A stretch of DNA of 38,883 nt from Acidimicrobiia bacterium (lineage in GTDB: Bacteria > Actinomycetota > Acidimicrobiia > Spongiisociales > UBA4744). Position numbers and translations under genes: made by a program. The notes beneath the pieces were generated by a model. The model was given only the letters and a program-made list of their open reading frames with translations. It was not told the DNA's origin and did no database searches. Below, piece after piece: positions 15,415 through 23,934 of this stretch (its first letter is position 1; the number at the start of each line of letters is the position of its first letter). The DNA is taken from NCBI GenBank assembly GCA_029863625.1, contig JAOTUY010000028.1, forward strand, positions 1 to 38,883, given 5' to 3'.

Positions 15415-16887
15415 CTAGTTCCTCCGCTGCCAGACCACGCCGGCTCGAGGTGGGAGAGCCATCCGTATCCAGTCTCCGTCGGACGTGATCGCTCCGGTTC
15501 CCCACAGAGTCTCGAAGTGCCGGCCGGGGTTGGGCTCGTGAACCGAGGCAGAGGCGGCGTTGTCGCCCGTATTGACGGCGACGAGCAAACACTCCTGCGA
15601 TATGTCGCGAAAAAACAGGTACAGGTCAGAACCGGCCGGCGAGGGCAACCGCCGGTACGAACCGTACCGCAGAGCCGGATGGGCGTGCCGCAGGGCAATG
15701 AGCGTGCGATACGTCTCGAGGATCCGCCGGTTCCATGACTCTGGACGGTCCCACGGCATTGCTCCCCGCGATTCAGGGTCCTTGCCTCCGGTCATACCGA
15801 TCTCATCGCCGTAGTAGACGCACGGCGCGCCCGGGTAGGTGAACAAGAGGAGCGCGGCCAGCACTACCGAGTCGACATCGCCGTCTGCCACCGTCAAGGG
15901 CCGGGCGGTGTCGTGCGATCCCAGCAAGTTGAAGCTGGACCGGGTCGTGTGCTCGGGATAGAGAGCCAACAACCTTTCGATCGTGTCGCCGTAGGCAGCT
16001 GCGTCGATGGCGGGCCTGATGGGGTAGTCGACTCCCTCGGCGAGTTCTGCATCGACCCGGTCTCCAGCCACGAAGGCCAGCGTCTTGCCGGCAAATTGGT
16101 AGTTCATGGTGGCGTCAAATCGATCGCCCCGGCTGATCCAGTCGGTGGCATCACCCCAGACCTCACCGACAAGGTAGGCCTCGGGGTTCACGGCTCGCAC
16201 CCGGGCGCGGAACTCCTCCCAGAATCCAGAAGTGGTGATCTCGTCGGGAACGTCGAGGCGCCAGCCGTCGATGCCGGTTCTAGTCCAGTGCTCGGCAACC
16301 CCCATCAGGTATTCCCGCACGCCCGGGTGGTCGGTGTTGAACTTGGGGAGCGCCGGGTTGTCCGACCAGGCGTCGTAGTTGGGAGGCAGCTCCTCGTGGT
16401 AGGGGTTGAGTGGTGAGCCCTTGATCGTGAACCAATCGATCCATGGAGAGCCGTAACCATTCTCCAGGATGTCGTTGAATTGGAAGAAGCCGCGGCTGGC
16501 GTGATTGAAGACTCCATCGAGGATGACACGAATCCCGCGCTCGTGACAGCCGTCGAGCGCGGCGCGAAAGGCGTTGGTTCCGCCCAGCAAGGGATCTATG
16601 TGGTAGTAGTCGTAGGTGTGGTATCGGTGATTGGAGGCCGACTGGAAGATGGGGTTGAAGTAGACGGCGTTGATGCCGAGATCGGTCAACCAGTCCAGCC
16701 GCTCCACCACGCCGAAGAGGTCTCCCCCCTTGTAGCCGTGCCGGGTCGGTGGCGAGTCCCAAGGATCCAGGTTGGGGGGCTTTGAGAGCTGCGAGGACCA
16801 GGCGAATCGATCAGGGAAAATCTGATAGAAGACGGCGTCGGCCACCCACGAAGGGGGGCGATTGAGCGGGGGGGCGGCGCCGAGCAC
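15415..16887 (-). CDS. GH13 alpha-amylase family glycosidase (cyclomaltodextrinase/neopullulanase-like)
   Basis: A 490-residue (beta/alpha)8 barrel enzyme acting on alpha-1,4-glucans. Region I is DGVFNHA (D124), region II DGWRLDVPDE with nucleophile D212, region III VGEVW with acid/base E242, and region IV LLGSHD with D326. DAVFYQIFPDRFA, GGDLFGV and YYHIDPLLGG are typical of subfamily GH13_20 enzymes, though the N-terminal carbohydrate-binding domain of neopullulanases is absent. There is no signal peptide, so it acts in the cytoplasm, on maltodextrins or glycogen fragments. The start is GTG 16887, 7 nt after TAGAGT, suggesting leaderless transcription. No transporter or other glycan genes adjoin. 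Confidence 0.9.
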   Translation of the reverse strand: MLGAAPPLNRPPSWVADAVFYQIFPDRFAWSSQLSKPPNLDPWDSPPTRHGYKGGDLFGVVERLDWLTDLGINAVYFNPIFQSASNHRYHTYDYYHIDPLLGGTNAFRAALDGCHERGIRVILDGVFNHASRGFFQFNDILENGYGSPWIDWFTIKGSPLNPYHEELPPNYDAWSDNPALPKFNTDHPGVREYLMGVAEHWTRTGIDGWRLDVPDEITTSGFWEEFRARVRAVNPEAYLVGEVWGDATDWISRGDRFDATMNYQFAGKTLAFVAGDRVDAELAEGVDYPIRPAIDAAAYGDTIERLLALYPEHTTRSSFNLLGSHDTARPLTVADGDVDSVVLAALLLFTYPGAPCVYYGDEIGMTGGKDPESRGAMPWDRPESWNRRILETYRTLIALRHAHPALRYGSYRRLPSPAGSDLYLFFRDISQECLLVAVNTGDNAASASVHEPNPGRHFETLWGTGAITSDGDWIRMALPPRAGVVWQRRN

Positions 16888-16894
16888 ATGGGAG

Positions 16895-16900
16895 ACTCTA
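16895..16900 (-). promoter_or_regulatory. -10 box TAGAGT, leaderless promoter of the amylase gene
   Basis: TAGAGT on the minus strand, 7 nt, then GTG 16887. Confidence 0.4.
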
Positions 16901-16992
16901 GAGGTGGTCGCCGAAGTTCTGAGTTGTCGATCGTCAGTCGTCGGTCAGAAACGCCGTTGTTGCGATCCACCAACCGTTACCCGACGACCTGG

Positions 16993-17187
16993 CTACGCCT
17001 CGGAAGGGTGCACCCGGCCGCGGACCCGTGGGAAGCGGACCGGGGTGTGTTGACGGCAGGTGGGCCGGGAGTTGTACGTAGATAGCCGCGTATCGCAGCC
17101 CCTTTTCGAGCAGATGCGGCCGGCGGCGTAGGTGCCAGGTTTGCGGACGTAGCCACCCGCCTTGCTCGCTTTCATGATGTCGCTCAT
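16993..17187 (-). CDS. Small zinc-binding protein
   Basis: A 64-residue basic protein. ICSKRGCDTRLSTYNSRPTC followed by RQH gives a C-x4-C...C-x2-H site with the LSxYN motif, a pattern shared by small actinobacterial proteins of unknown function. ATG 17187 (MSDIMKASKAGGYV) is preferred over the upstream ATG at 17217 because GAAAGGA precedes it. The tail is Arg/Pro/Val-rich. It is transcribed toward the amylase gene, with a gap of about 105 nt. Confidence 0.6.
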   Translation of the reverse strand: MSDIMKASKAGGYVRKPGTYAAGRICSKRGCDTRLSTYNSRPTCRQHTPVRFPRVRGRVHPSEA

Positions 17188-17270
17188 CGGAATCCTTTCG
17201 GAGATCTCATCGTCCAATCGGACGGTGAGAATCAGGTGAATGATTTCTGAGAATTGTCTAAGAAGTTTCC

Positions 17271-17341
17271 GGTTCCCGGTTCCCGGTTCCCGAAGATGGT
17301 GTGCCTTAACGGGCTACCGGCGACTGGCGACTGGCGACTGG
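17271..17341. repeat. Two adjacent period-7 repeat tracts
   Basis: GGTTCCC three times at 17271-17291, then after a 22-nt unique spacer CTACCGG and CGACTGG three times at 17314-17341. Upstream of pheA. Two different motifs with the same period occur side by side. Confidence 0.8.
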
Positions 17342-17353
17342 TTCTCATGCCGC

Positions 17354-17359
17354 TAATGT
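17354..17359 (+). promoter_or_regulatory. -10 box TAATGT, leaderless promoter of pheA
   Basis: TAATGT, 7 nt, then ATG 17367. The period-7 repeats end 12 nt upstream, where a -35 would lie. Confidence 0.45.
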
Positions 17360-17366
17360 CCGCGCC

Positions 17367-18176
17367 ATGTTGATTGGCTACCAGGGTGAACGGTACTCCT
17401 ATAGCGACCGGGCTTCACTCGAGATGTTCCCGGGCGGAGACCTGATCGGATATTCGAGCTTCGTGGCCGCTTTTTCGGCCTTGGCTGCCGGCAACGTTGA
17501 GCGCCTCGTTCTGCCCATCGAGAATTCCACCACCGGCAGCGTTCTGCCCGTTCTCGACCGGCTGGTCGATGCCCCGGCCCGTATCGTGGCGGAACACCAG
17601 GTTGAGGTCCGCCATGCCCTCCTCGGCTTACCGGGCGCTTCGCTCGAGGGAATCAAACAGGTTCGGTCCCACCCGGAGGCATTGGCTCAGGCCGAGGCCA
17701 TCATTCAGGCGCGGGGTTGGCAGCCGATACCGACGCATGACACAGCCGGGGCAGTTCGCGAAACGGCCGAACACCAGAATCCGGCAGAAGCAGCGCTGGC
17801 GCCACCCGAGGCAGCCCGGCCCCACAATCTCGAAGTGCTGATGTCTGATGTCGTGGATCGGGCCCACAACACAACTCGGTTCGTGGTGTTGGCTTCCGGC
17901 GAACCGCCGATTGCTGCAGACGCCAACAAGTCGAGTATGGCTTTCGAGACCCAGCATCGTCCGGGTGCGCTGGCCTTGGCGCTGACGGAGCTCGGTCTGC
18001 GCGGTGCCAATTTGACCCGTATCGAGTCCCGTCCCACCGATACCCCCTGGCGCTACCGCATGTTTGTCGACCTGATCCACCGGCCCGGCCCGGACGGGTT
18101 TTCGGAGGTCTTCAATCCCCTGCCCGGGTCGATGTCGGAGCTTCACCACCTCGGGACTTATCGAGCCGAGGTCTAG
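17367..18176 (+). CDS. pheA: Prephenate dehydratase with ACT domain
   Basis: Converts prephenate to phenylpyruvate for phenylalanine synthesis. Of 269 residues, 1-180 form the catalytic PDT domain (IGYQGERYSYSD, PIENSTTGSV, the catalytic NTTRF at about 168), and the rest is an ACT domain with GALALALTELG and ESRP, the phenylalanine-binding residues that give feedback inhibition. No chorismate mutase domain. ATG 17367 is at the expected place, 7 nt after TAATGT. It converges on the CpaE-like gene with only 3 nt between stops. Tyrosine-branch genes lie 14 kb away. Confidence 0.93.
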   Translation: MLIGYQGERYSYSDRASLEMFPGGDLIGYSSFVAAFSALAAGNVERLVLPIENSTTGSVLPVLDRLVDAPARIVAEHQVEVRHALLGLPGASLEGIKQVRSHPEALAQAEAIIQARGWQPIPTHDTAGAVRETAEHQNPAEAALAPPEAARPHNLEVLMSDVVDRAHNTTRFVVLASGEPPIAADANKSSMAFETQHRPGALALALTELGLRGANLTRIESRPTDTPWRYRMFVDLIHRPGPDGFSEVFNPLPGSMSELHHLGTYRAEV

Positions 18177-18179
18177 AGC

Positions 18180-19232
18180 TCAGTCGAGATGAGCAGGAGC
18201 CGGTTGGTGGAGTGGCTCGAGGAGCTTGACGAGTTCCGGGCAGGGAGCGCTCGCCACCCGGGCGTCATCGTGCAATGCGGCGAGGTCTGGCAACAGCACG
18301 CTCGGCTCGAGGCCCAGCCAGTGACGGGCGGCCCGGACGGCATCTTCTCGACCATGCAACGGGACTCGGTTGAGAACCAGCGCCGGGAGGGGTGCCGCCC
18401 AGGCCTCGACGGTCGCAGCTGCCCTCACCAGTCCTTTGGGGGTTGCCTCGCAGGTGAGGATTCGGGATGCTGCCCGGTAGAGGAGCGGATCGTCCGGATC
18501 GGTCACCCCGAGGTCGACCACGATCCGCTCGAAGGATCCCTCGGCAGCCTGGACGACCTCGTTGATCAATGCAGAGGTGAGGGGGCCGGCCGCACGGATG
18601 GGAGGCCCGGCCAATAGCGAGAGAGATCCAATGCGGCAAACCTCGGATGGAAACAAACCCGACGCCATGACCTCATCCGCGGCGTGAGTGACATCGGGAG
18701 CGGGCACCACGCCGAGGCGGACCGAGAGCGAAGGTCCCTGCCGATCCAGATCGATGAGCAAGGTGGGGTGATGCTCGGCGAGCCCCCACGCCAAACTGAG
18801 AGCCACTTCGGAGATGCCGGGAGCGCCCCGGCTGCCCGTGACGGTGGTCAGGCTCCCGGACTGAATCGATGCAGCGACTGGCGGACGAATCGCACGGACG
18901 ATGTGGAGTACTCGCTCCGGCGGAGTTGTGTCGGGGAGCACCTCATCGGCTCCGCCCATGGTCAGCAATCGGCGCCCCGGACGATCGTGGGGCGGGTACA
19001 GGCCGAGCACGCCCGCCCCGCGGCTCCGCCAGTTCTTGATTGCGGTGGGAGTAACCCACGCAGTCTCGGCTCCCGCGACGATCACGTCGAGCTCACCCGC
19101 CCGCCGCTCGAGGTCGGACGGCTGATAGGCGCGGGCCACCAATCTCACCAGGCTGGTCGCCCGCGCCATGTCGGCAAACGTGGACTCCCACTCACGGGCG
19201 GACAGAATGGTCGCAACTCGGGGTCGGGTCAT
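18180..19232 (-). CDS. CpaE/Ssd-like MinD-superfamily protein with degenerate P-loop
   Basis: A 350-residue protein: an N-terminal receiver-like domain (about 1-115) and a MinD/ParA-like domain (about 125-330). The expected KGGVGKTT is replaced by RGAPGISE (135-142): the signature lysine is Arg and the P-loop lysine is Ile. LLIDLDRQGPSLSVRLG and VVDLGVTDP follow the MinD fold. Degenerate P-loops also occur in actinobacterial Ssd (Rv3660c) and helicase/secretion-neighbourhood CpaE proteins, usually beside TadA-type secretion genes; none is present here. ATG 19232 overlaps the stop of the upstream 101-residue gene (ATGA). It probably acts as a non-hydrolysing localisation or septum protein; that is inference. 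Confidence 0.7.
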   Translation of the reverse strand: MTRPRVATILSAREWESTFADMARATSLVRLVARAYQPSDLERRAGELDVIVAGAETAWVTPTAIKNWRSRGAGVLGLYPPHDRPGRRLLTMGGADEVLPDTTPPERVLHIVRAIRPPVAASIQSGSLTTVTGSRGAPGISEVALSLAWGLAEHHPTLLIDLDRQGPSLSVRLGVVPAPDVTHAADEVMASGLFPSEVCRIGSLSLLAGPPIRAAGPLTSALINEVVQAAEGSFERIVVDLGVTDPDDPLLYRAASRILTCEATPKGLVRAAATVEAWAAPLPALVLNRVPLHGREDAVRAARHWLGLEPSVLLPDLAALHDDARVASAPCPELVKLLEPLHQPAPAHLD

Positions 19233-19534
19233 ACGGCGGTGTCTTCGACAGCGATGATGTGCACGATGGCTACGCACGAGGTGGCGCCGTCCCTTTCCAG
19301 AATCACGTGATCGACACCGACGGCACCAACTCGACCCGTTCGGGTTGCGCCGTCGACACAGGCGATCCGAACCGCTTCACCCCGATCCTCGGCATCGAGC
19401 AGCCGATCCCGGATTGTGCTGCGTCGTCGCAAGGTGATGGCGGCCGCCTCCTGTTCCGCGTCGAGTACCTGGGCCAGCTGGAGCCGGAGGCGGCGTGAGA
19501 TTTCGATGAGGTCGGGATGTCGGAGGGGATCCAT
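19229..19534 (-). CDS. Conserved hypothetical protein, helix plus small beta-barrel-like domain
   Basis: A 101-residue protein starting at ATG 19534 (MDPLRHPDLIEISRR). The first 50 residues form an amphipathic helix; the rest (RIACVDGATRTGRVGAVGV, DHVILERDG, IVHIIAVE) reads as five short strands like an Sm/OB-type barrel. Its stop overlaps the CpaE-like start, so the two are translationally coupled and probably work together. The longer in-frame opening to 19606 is rejected because the extra residues look non-coding. Function unknown. Confidence 0.6.
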   Translation of the reverse strand: MDPLRHPDLIEISRRLRLQLAQVLDAEQEAAAITLRRRSTIRDRLLDAEDRGEAVRIACVDGATRTGRVGAVGVDHVILERDGATSCVAIVHIIAVEDTAV

Positions 19535-19658
19535 CACATCTTTACAAGGTTTTGAATATCGTAAACGAACGATAACTGCACTGCGGTGAATGGACAACCG
19601 ACCCAATCGGATTTGTTTCGCGTCTTTTAGGCCCCTTGCCCAAACGCGCTGGTTCTCA

Positions 19659-19664
19659 TAGCCT
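19659..19664 (+). promoter_or_regulatory. -10 box TAGCCT, leaderless promoter of the BldC-like gene
   Basis: TAGCCT, 7 nt, then ATG 19672. Confidence 0.4.
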
Positions 19665-19671
19665 GGTGTCG

Positions 19672-19893
19672 ATGGAATGGATCGAGGTCAACATCGCCAA
19701 GGAATGGTTGTCCGTCGCGGACATCTGTGAATATATGGATGTTTCCACGTTTGTTGTCACCAGCGTGCTGCGGGGCGGACAACTTCCTGCCGTGAAATTC
19801 GGTCGCGAGTGGCGGGTAGCTCGCCAGGACTTTGAGGTCTGGATCAACGAAGAACGCGCCCAAGCCGTGAGCCTCCCAGAACCTCAGCTCTGA
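19672..19893 (+). CDS. BldC-like/excisionase-family helix-turn-helix protein
   Basis: A 73-residue MerR-like winged HTH protein. [19 protein letters not shown] is the helix-turn-helix and [21 protein letters not shown] the wing and following helix, as in HTH_17/BldC. Such proteins bind direct repeats as head-to-tail oligomers and control development or basic physiology in actinobacteria. Start ATG 19672 ([12 protein letters not shown]) is placed by the TAGCCT box 7 nt upstream; TTG 19636 would add 12 unlikely residues. Mycobacterium Rv0500A is a comparable protein. Confidence 0.78.
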   Translation: MEWIEVNIAKEWLSVADICEYMDVSTFVVTSVLRGGQLPAVKFGREWRVARQDFEVWINEERAQAVSLPEPQL

Positions 19894-19902
19894 GCCCCGG
19901 AG

Positions 19903-19908
19903 TAACGT
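19903..19908 (+). promoter_or_regulatory. -10 box TAACGT, leaderless promoter of clpS
   Basis: TAACGT, 7 nt, then ATG 19916. The same hexamer and spacing occur at XdhC (25091). Confidence 0.45.
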
Positions 19909-19915
19909 GCGGTTC

Positions 19916-20197
19916 ATGACCACCACCCCGCGTCACGATGAGCTTGGAGAGGTTCAGGTCGATCTGGATCGTCCATGGAACGTCGTGGTATGGAACGATC
20001 CGGTCAACCTCATGCCGTATGTCGTGTACGTGTTCCGGAAACTGTTCGGCTTTCCCAAGGAGAAGGCGACTCGGTTGATGCTGCAGGTACACAACGACGG
20101 GCGGGCCATTGTCGCCACCGGCCCTAGGGAGAAGATGGAGATGGATTGTTTTCGCCTCCATCGTCATGGCTTGTGGGCGACGATGGAAAGATCGTGA
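19916..20197 (+). CDS. clpS: ATP-dependent Clp protease adaptor ClpS
   Basis: A 93-residue adaptor that delivers N-degron substrates to ClpC/ClpA-Clp[19 protein letters not shown] is the conserved binding-pocket segment (N and D of NDP), and [17 protein letters not shown] plus the final [12 protein letters not shown] complete the fold. ATG 19916 is preferred over GTG 19907 because of the -10 box spacing. Its stop overlaps the DUF2017 start (GTGA), the standard actinobacterial pairing. Confidence 0.95.
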   Translation: MTTTPRHDELGEVQVDLDRPWNVVVWNDPVNLMPYVVYVFRKLFGFPKEKATRLMLQVHNDGRAIVATGPREKMEMDCFRLHRHGLWATMERS

Positions 20198-20664
20198 GGG
20201 GCCCGTTCCGGAGTGTGGCCGGCCAGGTTGAGCTGACCATGGAACCCTGGGAGTCCGATGCTTTGCGGGCCGTTCCTGAGTTGCTCGAATCGGTCGGAAG
20301 GGCCGGTGCCGACCCGGGGGCCGACCGCCTCGATCAGGCTCCGTACCCGGACGACCCGCAGGCGGCAGCCGAGTTCCGGCGGCTCATGGCCGACGAGATT
20401 GCTCAGGGCCGGGCCGCCGACCGATCGGCCTTCTCGCTCACCGTCGAGCAGGCCCCACACGGTGTCACCCTCTCCGCCGGCGAAGCTGAAGCGTGGTTGC
20501 GGGTGCTGGCGGAGGCCCGGCTGGTGCTGGCCGCCCGGCTGGGGATCGACGAGGACGGGTGGGAAGATGACCTACCCGAAAACGATCCGCCCGTTGCTCT
20601 CCTCCACTATCTGGGCTGGCTCCAGCAATCACTGACGGAGACCCTCGAGGACCACTTCACGTGA
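20194..20664 (+). CDS. DUF2017 family protein
   Basis: A 156-residue protein starting GTG 20194, overlapping clpS by 4 nt. [16 protein letters not shown] near the N-terminus, [15 protein letters not shown] in the middle, and the final helical part ([34 protein letters not shown]) match DUF2017, which nearly always follows clpS in actinobacteria. Function unknown; linkage suggests a part in Clp proteolysis. Its stop overlaps the methyltransferase start. Confidence 0.9.
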   Translation: MRGPFRSVAGQVELTMEPWESDALRAVPELLESVGRAGADPGADRLDQAPYPDDPQAAAEFRRLMADEIAQGRAADRSAFSLTVEQAPHGVTLSAGEAEAWLRVLAEARLVLAARLGIDEDGWEDDLPENDPPVALLHYLGWLQQSLTETLEDHFT

Positions 20665-21875
20665 CGGACGGACCGGTCGAGATCGATCTCTACGATATGG
20701 CCCACGGCGGGGAGGCCGTCGGCCGGCATCATGGCAAGACGGTTTTCGTTGGAGGTGCCATTCCCGGCGAACGGGTACGTGCTTCCATCGTGCGGGAAAA
20801 GGCCGCCTGGGCCCGGGCCGATCTCGAAGAAGTACTGGCCTCGGCGCCTACCCGGGTTGCTCCGCCCTGTCCCCATTTCCTCGAGTGCGGAGGATGTCAG
20901 TGGCAGTACATGGCCTATATCGAACAGTTGAAATGGAAGTCTTCCATCGTTGCAGGCCAGCTGCGCCACCTCGGCGGCGCTTCCGATCCGGAGATCGCAC
21001 CAATCGTCGCTCCGAGCGCTCCATTCGGATACCGCAATCGCATGACTTTCCACGTGGAGGACGGCCGCCCGGGTCTGTACCGCCTCCGCAGCAAGCAGCA
21101 GATCCCGATCTCCGCCTGCCTGCTGCTGGTACCCGGTTTGGCGGACCTCTACCAACGGCTCGGGCCCCTGCCGGGCGTCAAAGAGGTGACACTTCGTATG
21201 GGCGTCACGACCGGAGAACGTGCCGTCCTGATCCGGGGGCGGACACCCGAACTGGCGACCGGCTGGGGTGCGTCTGTGATCCGCCTCACCGGACGGAGGT
21301 TCGAACCGCTGATCGGGCCGCCCCGTGTTCACGAAGAAGTGGCCGGAGTTCATTTCCGTATCACCGGACCGGCCTTCTTTCAGGTCAACACAGAGGGCGC
21401 CGGGGCTCTGGCGAAACTGGTGGACAACGCCCTGCAACCTTCCGGCTCCGACACGATGCTCGACGCCTACGCAGGCGTCGGGCTCTTTGCCGCGACGGTC
21501 GGGAAATCGGCGGGCCGGGTGGTCGCGGTTGAGTCGAGTGGGATCGCATTGGCCGATCTTCGCCACAACTTGAGCGAGGCCGGGGTTTCGAATCACGAAG
21601 TTGTTCGGGGCCGGTTTGAGGAAGTCGCCGGGGAAGGGTCTTGGGATCTGGCCGTATGCGATCCTCCCCGCAGTGGACTTGGGGAACGCGGGGTGACGGC
21701 GCTGGTGGCAGGAAAACCACGGCGCATAGCGTATGTTTCCTGCGATCCAGCCAGTTTGGCCCGCGACACCCGGCTATTCGACGCCGCCGGCTACCGGCTG
21801 GTGAAGGCAACTCCGGTAGACCTTTTCCCGGAGACCTTCCATGTCGAAACTGTGGCGGAGTTCGGGCTTCCGTAG
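20661..21875 (+). CDS. 23S rRNA (uracil-5-)-methyltransferase, RumA/RlmD-like
   Basis: Methylates C5 of a uridine in rRNA using SAM. A TRAM domain covers about 1-60; four cysteines C70, C76, C79 and C153 (CPHFLECGGC and SAC) can hold the 4Fe-4S cluster of RumA-type enzymes. The SAM motif is DAYAGVGLF (268-276), CDPPRSG (333-339) precedes the nucleophile C361 (VSCDP), and E397 near the end is the general base. Start GTG 20661 overlaps the DUF2017 stop. The 404 residues fit. Target base not determined. A CCGTAG/CTACGG hairpin spans the stop (21870-21886) and may end the operon. Confidence 0.88.
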   Translation: MTDGPVEIDLYDMAHGGEAVGRHHGKTVFVGGAIPGERVRASIVREKAAWARADLEEVLASAPTRVAPPCPHFLECGGCQWQYMAYIEQLKWKSSIVAGQLRHLGGASDPEIAPIVAPSAPFGYRNRMTFHVEDGRPGLYRLRSKQQIPISACLLLVPGLADLYQRLGPLPGVKEVTLRMGVTTGERAVLIRGRTPELATGWGASVIRLTGRRFEPLIGPPRVHEEVAGVHFRITGPAFFQVNTEGAGALAKLVDNALQPSGSDTMLDAYAGVGLFAATVGKSAGRVVAVESSGIALADLRHNLSEAGVSNHEVVRGRFEEVAGEGSWDLAVCDPPRSGLGERGVTALVAGKPRRIAYVSCDPASLARDTRLFDAAGYRLVKATPVDLFPETFHVETVAEFGLP

Positions 21876-22067
21876 GCCGTCTACGGCCGGGTGCAACCGA
21901 GAGCGTCTGACGGGACCTCCCGCCAGACCCCGGGCCGGGGAATGAACGAGTCGGCCAGTGCCGGATCGAAGGTGGAGACGGCCATCGCCGGAGCACTCGC
22001 CGGGAATTCCGATGGCGAAGCTACAACTGACCCAATCATGGTGAACCGCGCACTCGGATCGATCCGG

Positions 22068-22412
22068 TCAGTGTGGCAACGGTTCGAGATCGATCGGTAG
22101 TCCGGCCTGATGCCAGGCAATGATGCCACCCGCCAGGTTGAGCACGTTGTCCATACCTGCTTCACGCATCAAGGAAGCTGTGGCCATGGCCGAGCGGTTA
22201 CCGGACCGGCATTGCAGAATGATCGTTCGGTCCCGCGGCAGCGCTTCGTACCAGTCGTTGATCTCCGAGAGCGGGCGGAACTCGGCTCCCGGGATGCGGA
22301 CTTCTTCCCATTCGTCTGCTTCGCGGATGTCCACCATCAGCGCTCCGGCGGCCATCAACGCGGTCGCTTCTCTCGGATCGGTTTCCGGTACCCCTTCAAA
22401 TAGGTCGGTCAT
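22068..22412 (-). CDS. Rhodanese-like domain protein
   Basis: A 114-residue single rhodanese domain. VDIREADEWEEVRIPGA is the CH2A-like start and QCRSGNRSA the active-site loop with catalytic cysteine; LAGGIIAWHQAGLP is the usual ending. Single-domain rhodaneses carry sulfur as a persulfide; the acceptor is unknown. Start ATG 22412 lies 8 nt after TATCGT. Divergent from the M15 peptidase gene; the two promoters lie in a 90-bp gap. The gap 21876-22067 downstream has a 52-codon minus-strand frame I cannot support. Confidence 0.88.
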   Translation of the reverse strand: MTDLFEGVPETDPREATALMAAGALMVDIREADEWEEVRIPGAEFRPLSEINDWYEALPRDRTIILQCRSGNRSAMATASLMREAGMDNVLNLAGGIIAWHQAGLPIDLEPLPH

Positions 22413-22420
22413 GTCGGTGC

Positions 22421-22426
22421 ACGATA
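22421..22426 (-). promoter_or_regulatory. -10 box TATCGT, leaderless promoter of the rhodanese gene
   Basis: TATCGT on the minus strand, 8 nt, then ATG 22412. Spacing is at the long end. Confidence 0.35.
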
Positions 22427-22493
22427 GTCGGAGTGCCGCACTCGGCGCCCGGGTGCGCCGGAGCAAGATATCGCCATCCGGGGCCAACCGCTC

Positions 22494-22499
22494 TAGCCT
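22494..22499 (+). promoter_or_regulatory. -10 box TAGCCT, leaderless promoter of the M15 peptidase gene
   Basis: TAGCCT, 6 nt, then GTG 22506; this spacing favours GTG 22506 over TTG 22500 as the start. Confidence 0.4.
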
Positions 22500-22505
22500 T
22501 TGGCC

Positions 22506-23690
22506 GTGATCCTTCCGATTCGTCGCCTGAGCCTTCGCTCCCACCGGCCTTCCGAGTCCGGGCGGCGGACAGGTGTCGTGATTGTCCTGGCGCTCATGGC
22601 CACAGTTTTGTCCGGAGTCAATCCGCTGGCGTCGGTCGGCCCGGGCGACCGCAACGTGCTGACCATCGGGGAGGTGGGCGGACTATCCGCCGAGGTTGAA
22701 GCGACCATTACCTCAGCGGCGGAACGGTTTGGCGCCAGGTGGGTCACCTACCACCAGGGGACCCTCCGGCTGGTTTCTGTCGAGCGGGGCGATGAGATAG
22801 TGCAGGAGGCACCGGGCGGCTACTTCTACCCGATGTCAACCATTGCAGTGGACGCGGCCCGAGCTGCTCCCCTGCTAGGCGGCGAAGCCAGCTCGGTGCT
22901 CAGGAGCGGTGGGCTGGTGTTTGGCGAAACCTCGGCACGGTTGCGGGGGGCGGCAGCCGGGGATCGGGTGACTCTGATCGGATGGGACGGCCGCACCCAT
23001 GAGTTCGACGTCGGAGCGGTGGTCGCAGACGAATTGATTGGCTGGGCGGAACTGGCTCTGGATGTGGAGACGGCCGCTCAGATTGGTTTCGAACGGGCCT
23101 CGTTCGTGGCAATATGGGATCACGGCCCCGCGGATGAGCTGTTGCTGGCTATGTGGTCGCAGCTACCCGACGCGCTGCTGATCATCGACGCCTATTTTGA
23201 TCCGGATGACCCCGACGCCGTGCTCCCAACGGTCCTGGTCAAGGAACATTTCGGCGAGTTCGCCTACCGCCCGACCAGCGGGGATCGCATCATCCTGGAT
23301 TCGGAGTGGCGCCTCGCCAACATCATCGACGTCGACCTCCCGTACCTGGGTCCGTTCCGCTGTCACAAGGACATGGTGCCGCTCCTCGAGGGAGCGCTCG
23401 AAGAAATCGAAGCCGAGGGACTGGCGTCGATGATCGACCGTCGAGACTTTCAGATCAGCGGTGGTTGCTACAACCCTCGCCTCATCCGGGGGGGCGACAA
23501 GGGCGGGGCCGTCTCCCGGCACACCTGGGGGATTGCTATTGATATCAACCCAAGCGACAACCCCTACGGCGGCCGAGTCGGCATGGACGACCGTATCGGC
23601 GAGATCTTCAGGAAGTGGGGCTTCGCCTGGGGGGCGGGATGGCGTTTCACCGACGGTGGCCATTTTGAGTGGACCCACGGGATCGAATGA
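22506..23690 (+). CDS. Secreted/membrane-anchored M15 family D-Ala-D-Ala or L-Ala-D-Glu peptidase
   Basis: A 394-residue protein with a basic N-terminus and one membrane or signal segment (about 22-42). The C-terminal 90 residues hold the zinc peptidase: SRHTWGIAIDIN gives H and D ligands, and GGHFEWTH the third ligand, as in M15C (VanY/endolysin-like) peptidases. The middle 230 residues (about 50-280), with repeated GEV and RLRGAAAGDRVTLIGWDG segments, resemble nothing I can name. It would trim cell-wall peptides outside the membrane. Start GTG 22506 follows TAGCCT by 6 nt. Confidence 0.82.
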   Translation: MILPIRRLSLRSHRPSESGRRTGVVIVLALMATVLSGVNPLASVGPGDRNVLTIGEVGGLSAEVEATITSAAERFGARWVTYHQGTLRLVSVERGDEIVQEAPGGYFYPMSTIAVDAARAAPLLGGEASSVLRSGGLVFGETSARLRGAAAGDRVTLIGWDGRTHEFDVGAVVADELIGWAELALDVETAAQIGFERASFVAIWDHGPADELLLAMWSQLPDALLIIDAYFDPDDPDAVLPTVLVKEHFGEFAYRPTSGDRIILDSEWRLANIIDVDLPYLGPFRCHKDMVPLLEGALEEIEAEGLASMIDRRDFQISGGCYNPRLIRGGDKGGAVSRHTWGIAIDINPSDNPYGGRVGMDDRIGEIFRKWGFAWGAGWRFTDGGHFEWTHGIE

Positions 23691-23934
23691 TCGGTGTGGC
23701 CCAGTCACTTAGTTCTACAACGTCGGCCTGATCCCGTGTAGTGTCAGCACTGAGTGAGGTGCTGTACGAAGACTGAGGTTTGGTTGCGGTCCTCCCGCCC
23801 GTGCGCTCATTGTGTCGGGACACACTCGAGCGAATCCCTTCGCGATTACCTCACTGCTCTGCTGTGCCCTCGTGCTGTGTCACACAGGTACGTACAACCA
23901 TCCGCGGCCATCGGCTGACGGAGGAAGGAGACTC

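Noticed and set aside
15117..15698. 193-codon minus-strand ORF extending past the amylase end
   Set aside because: Antisense to the small zinc protein and out of frame with the amylase; no motif.
21881..22039. 52-codon minus-strand ORF downstream of the rhodanese gene
   Set aside because: No ribosome site and no recognisable family; it may be real, but I cannot support it.
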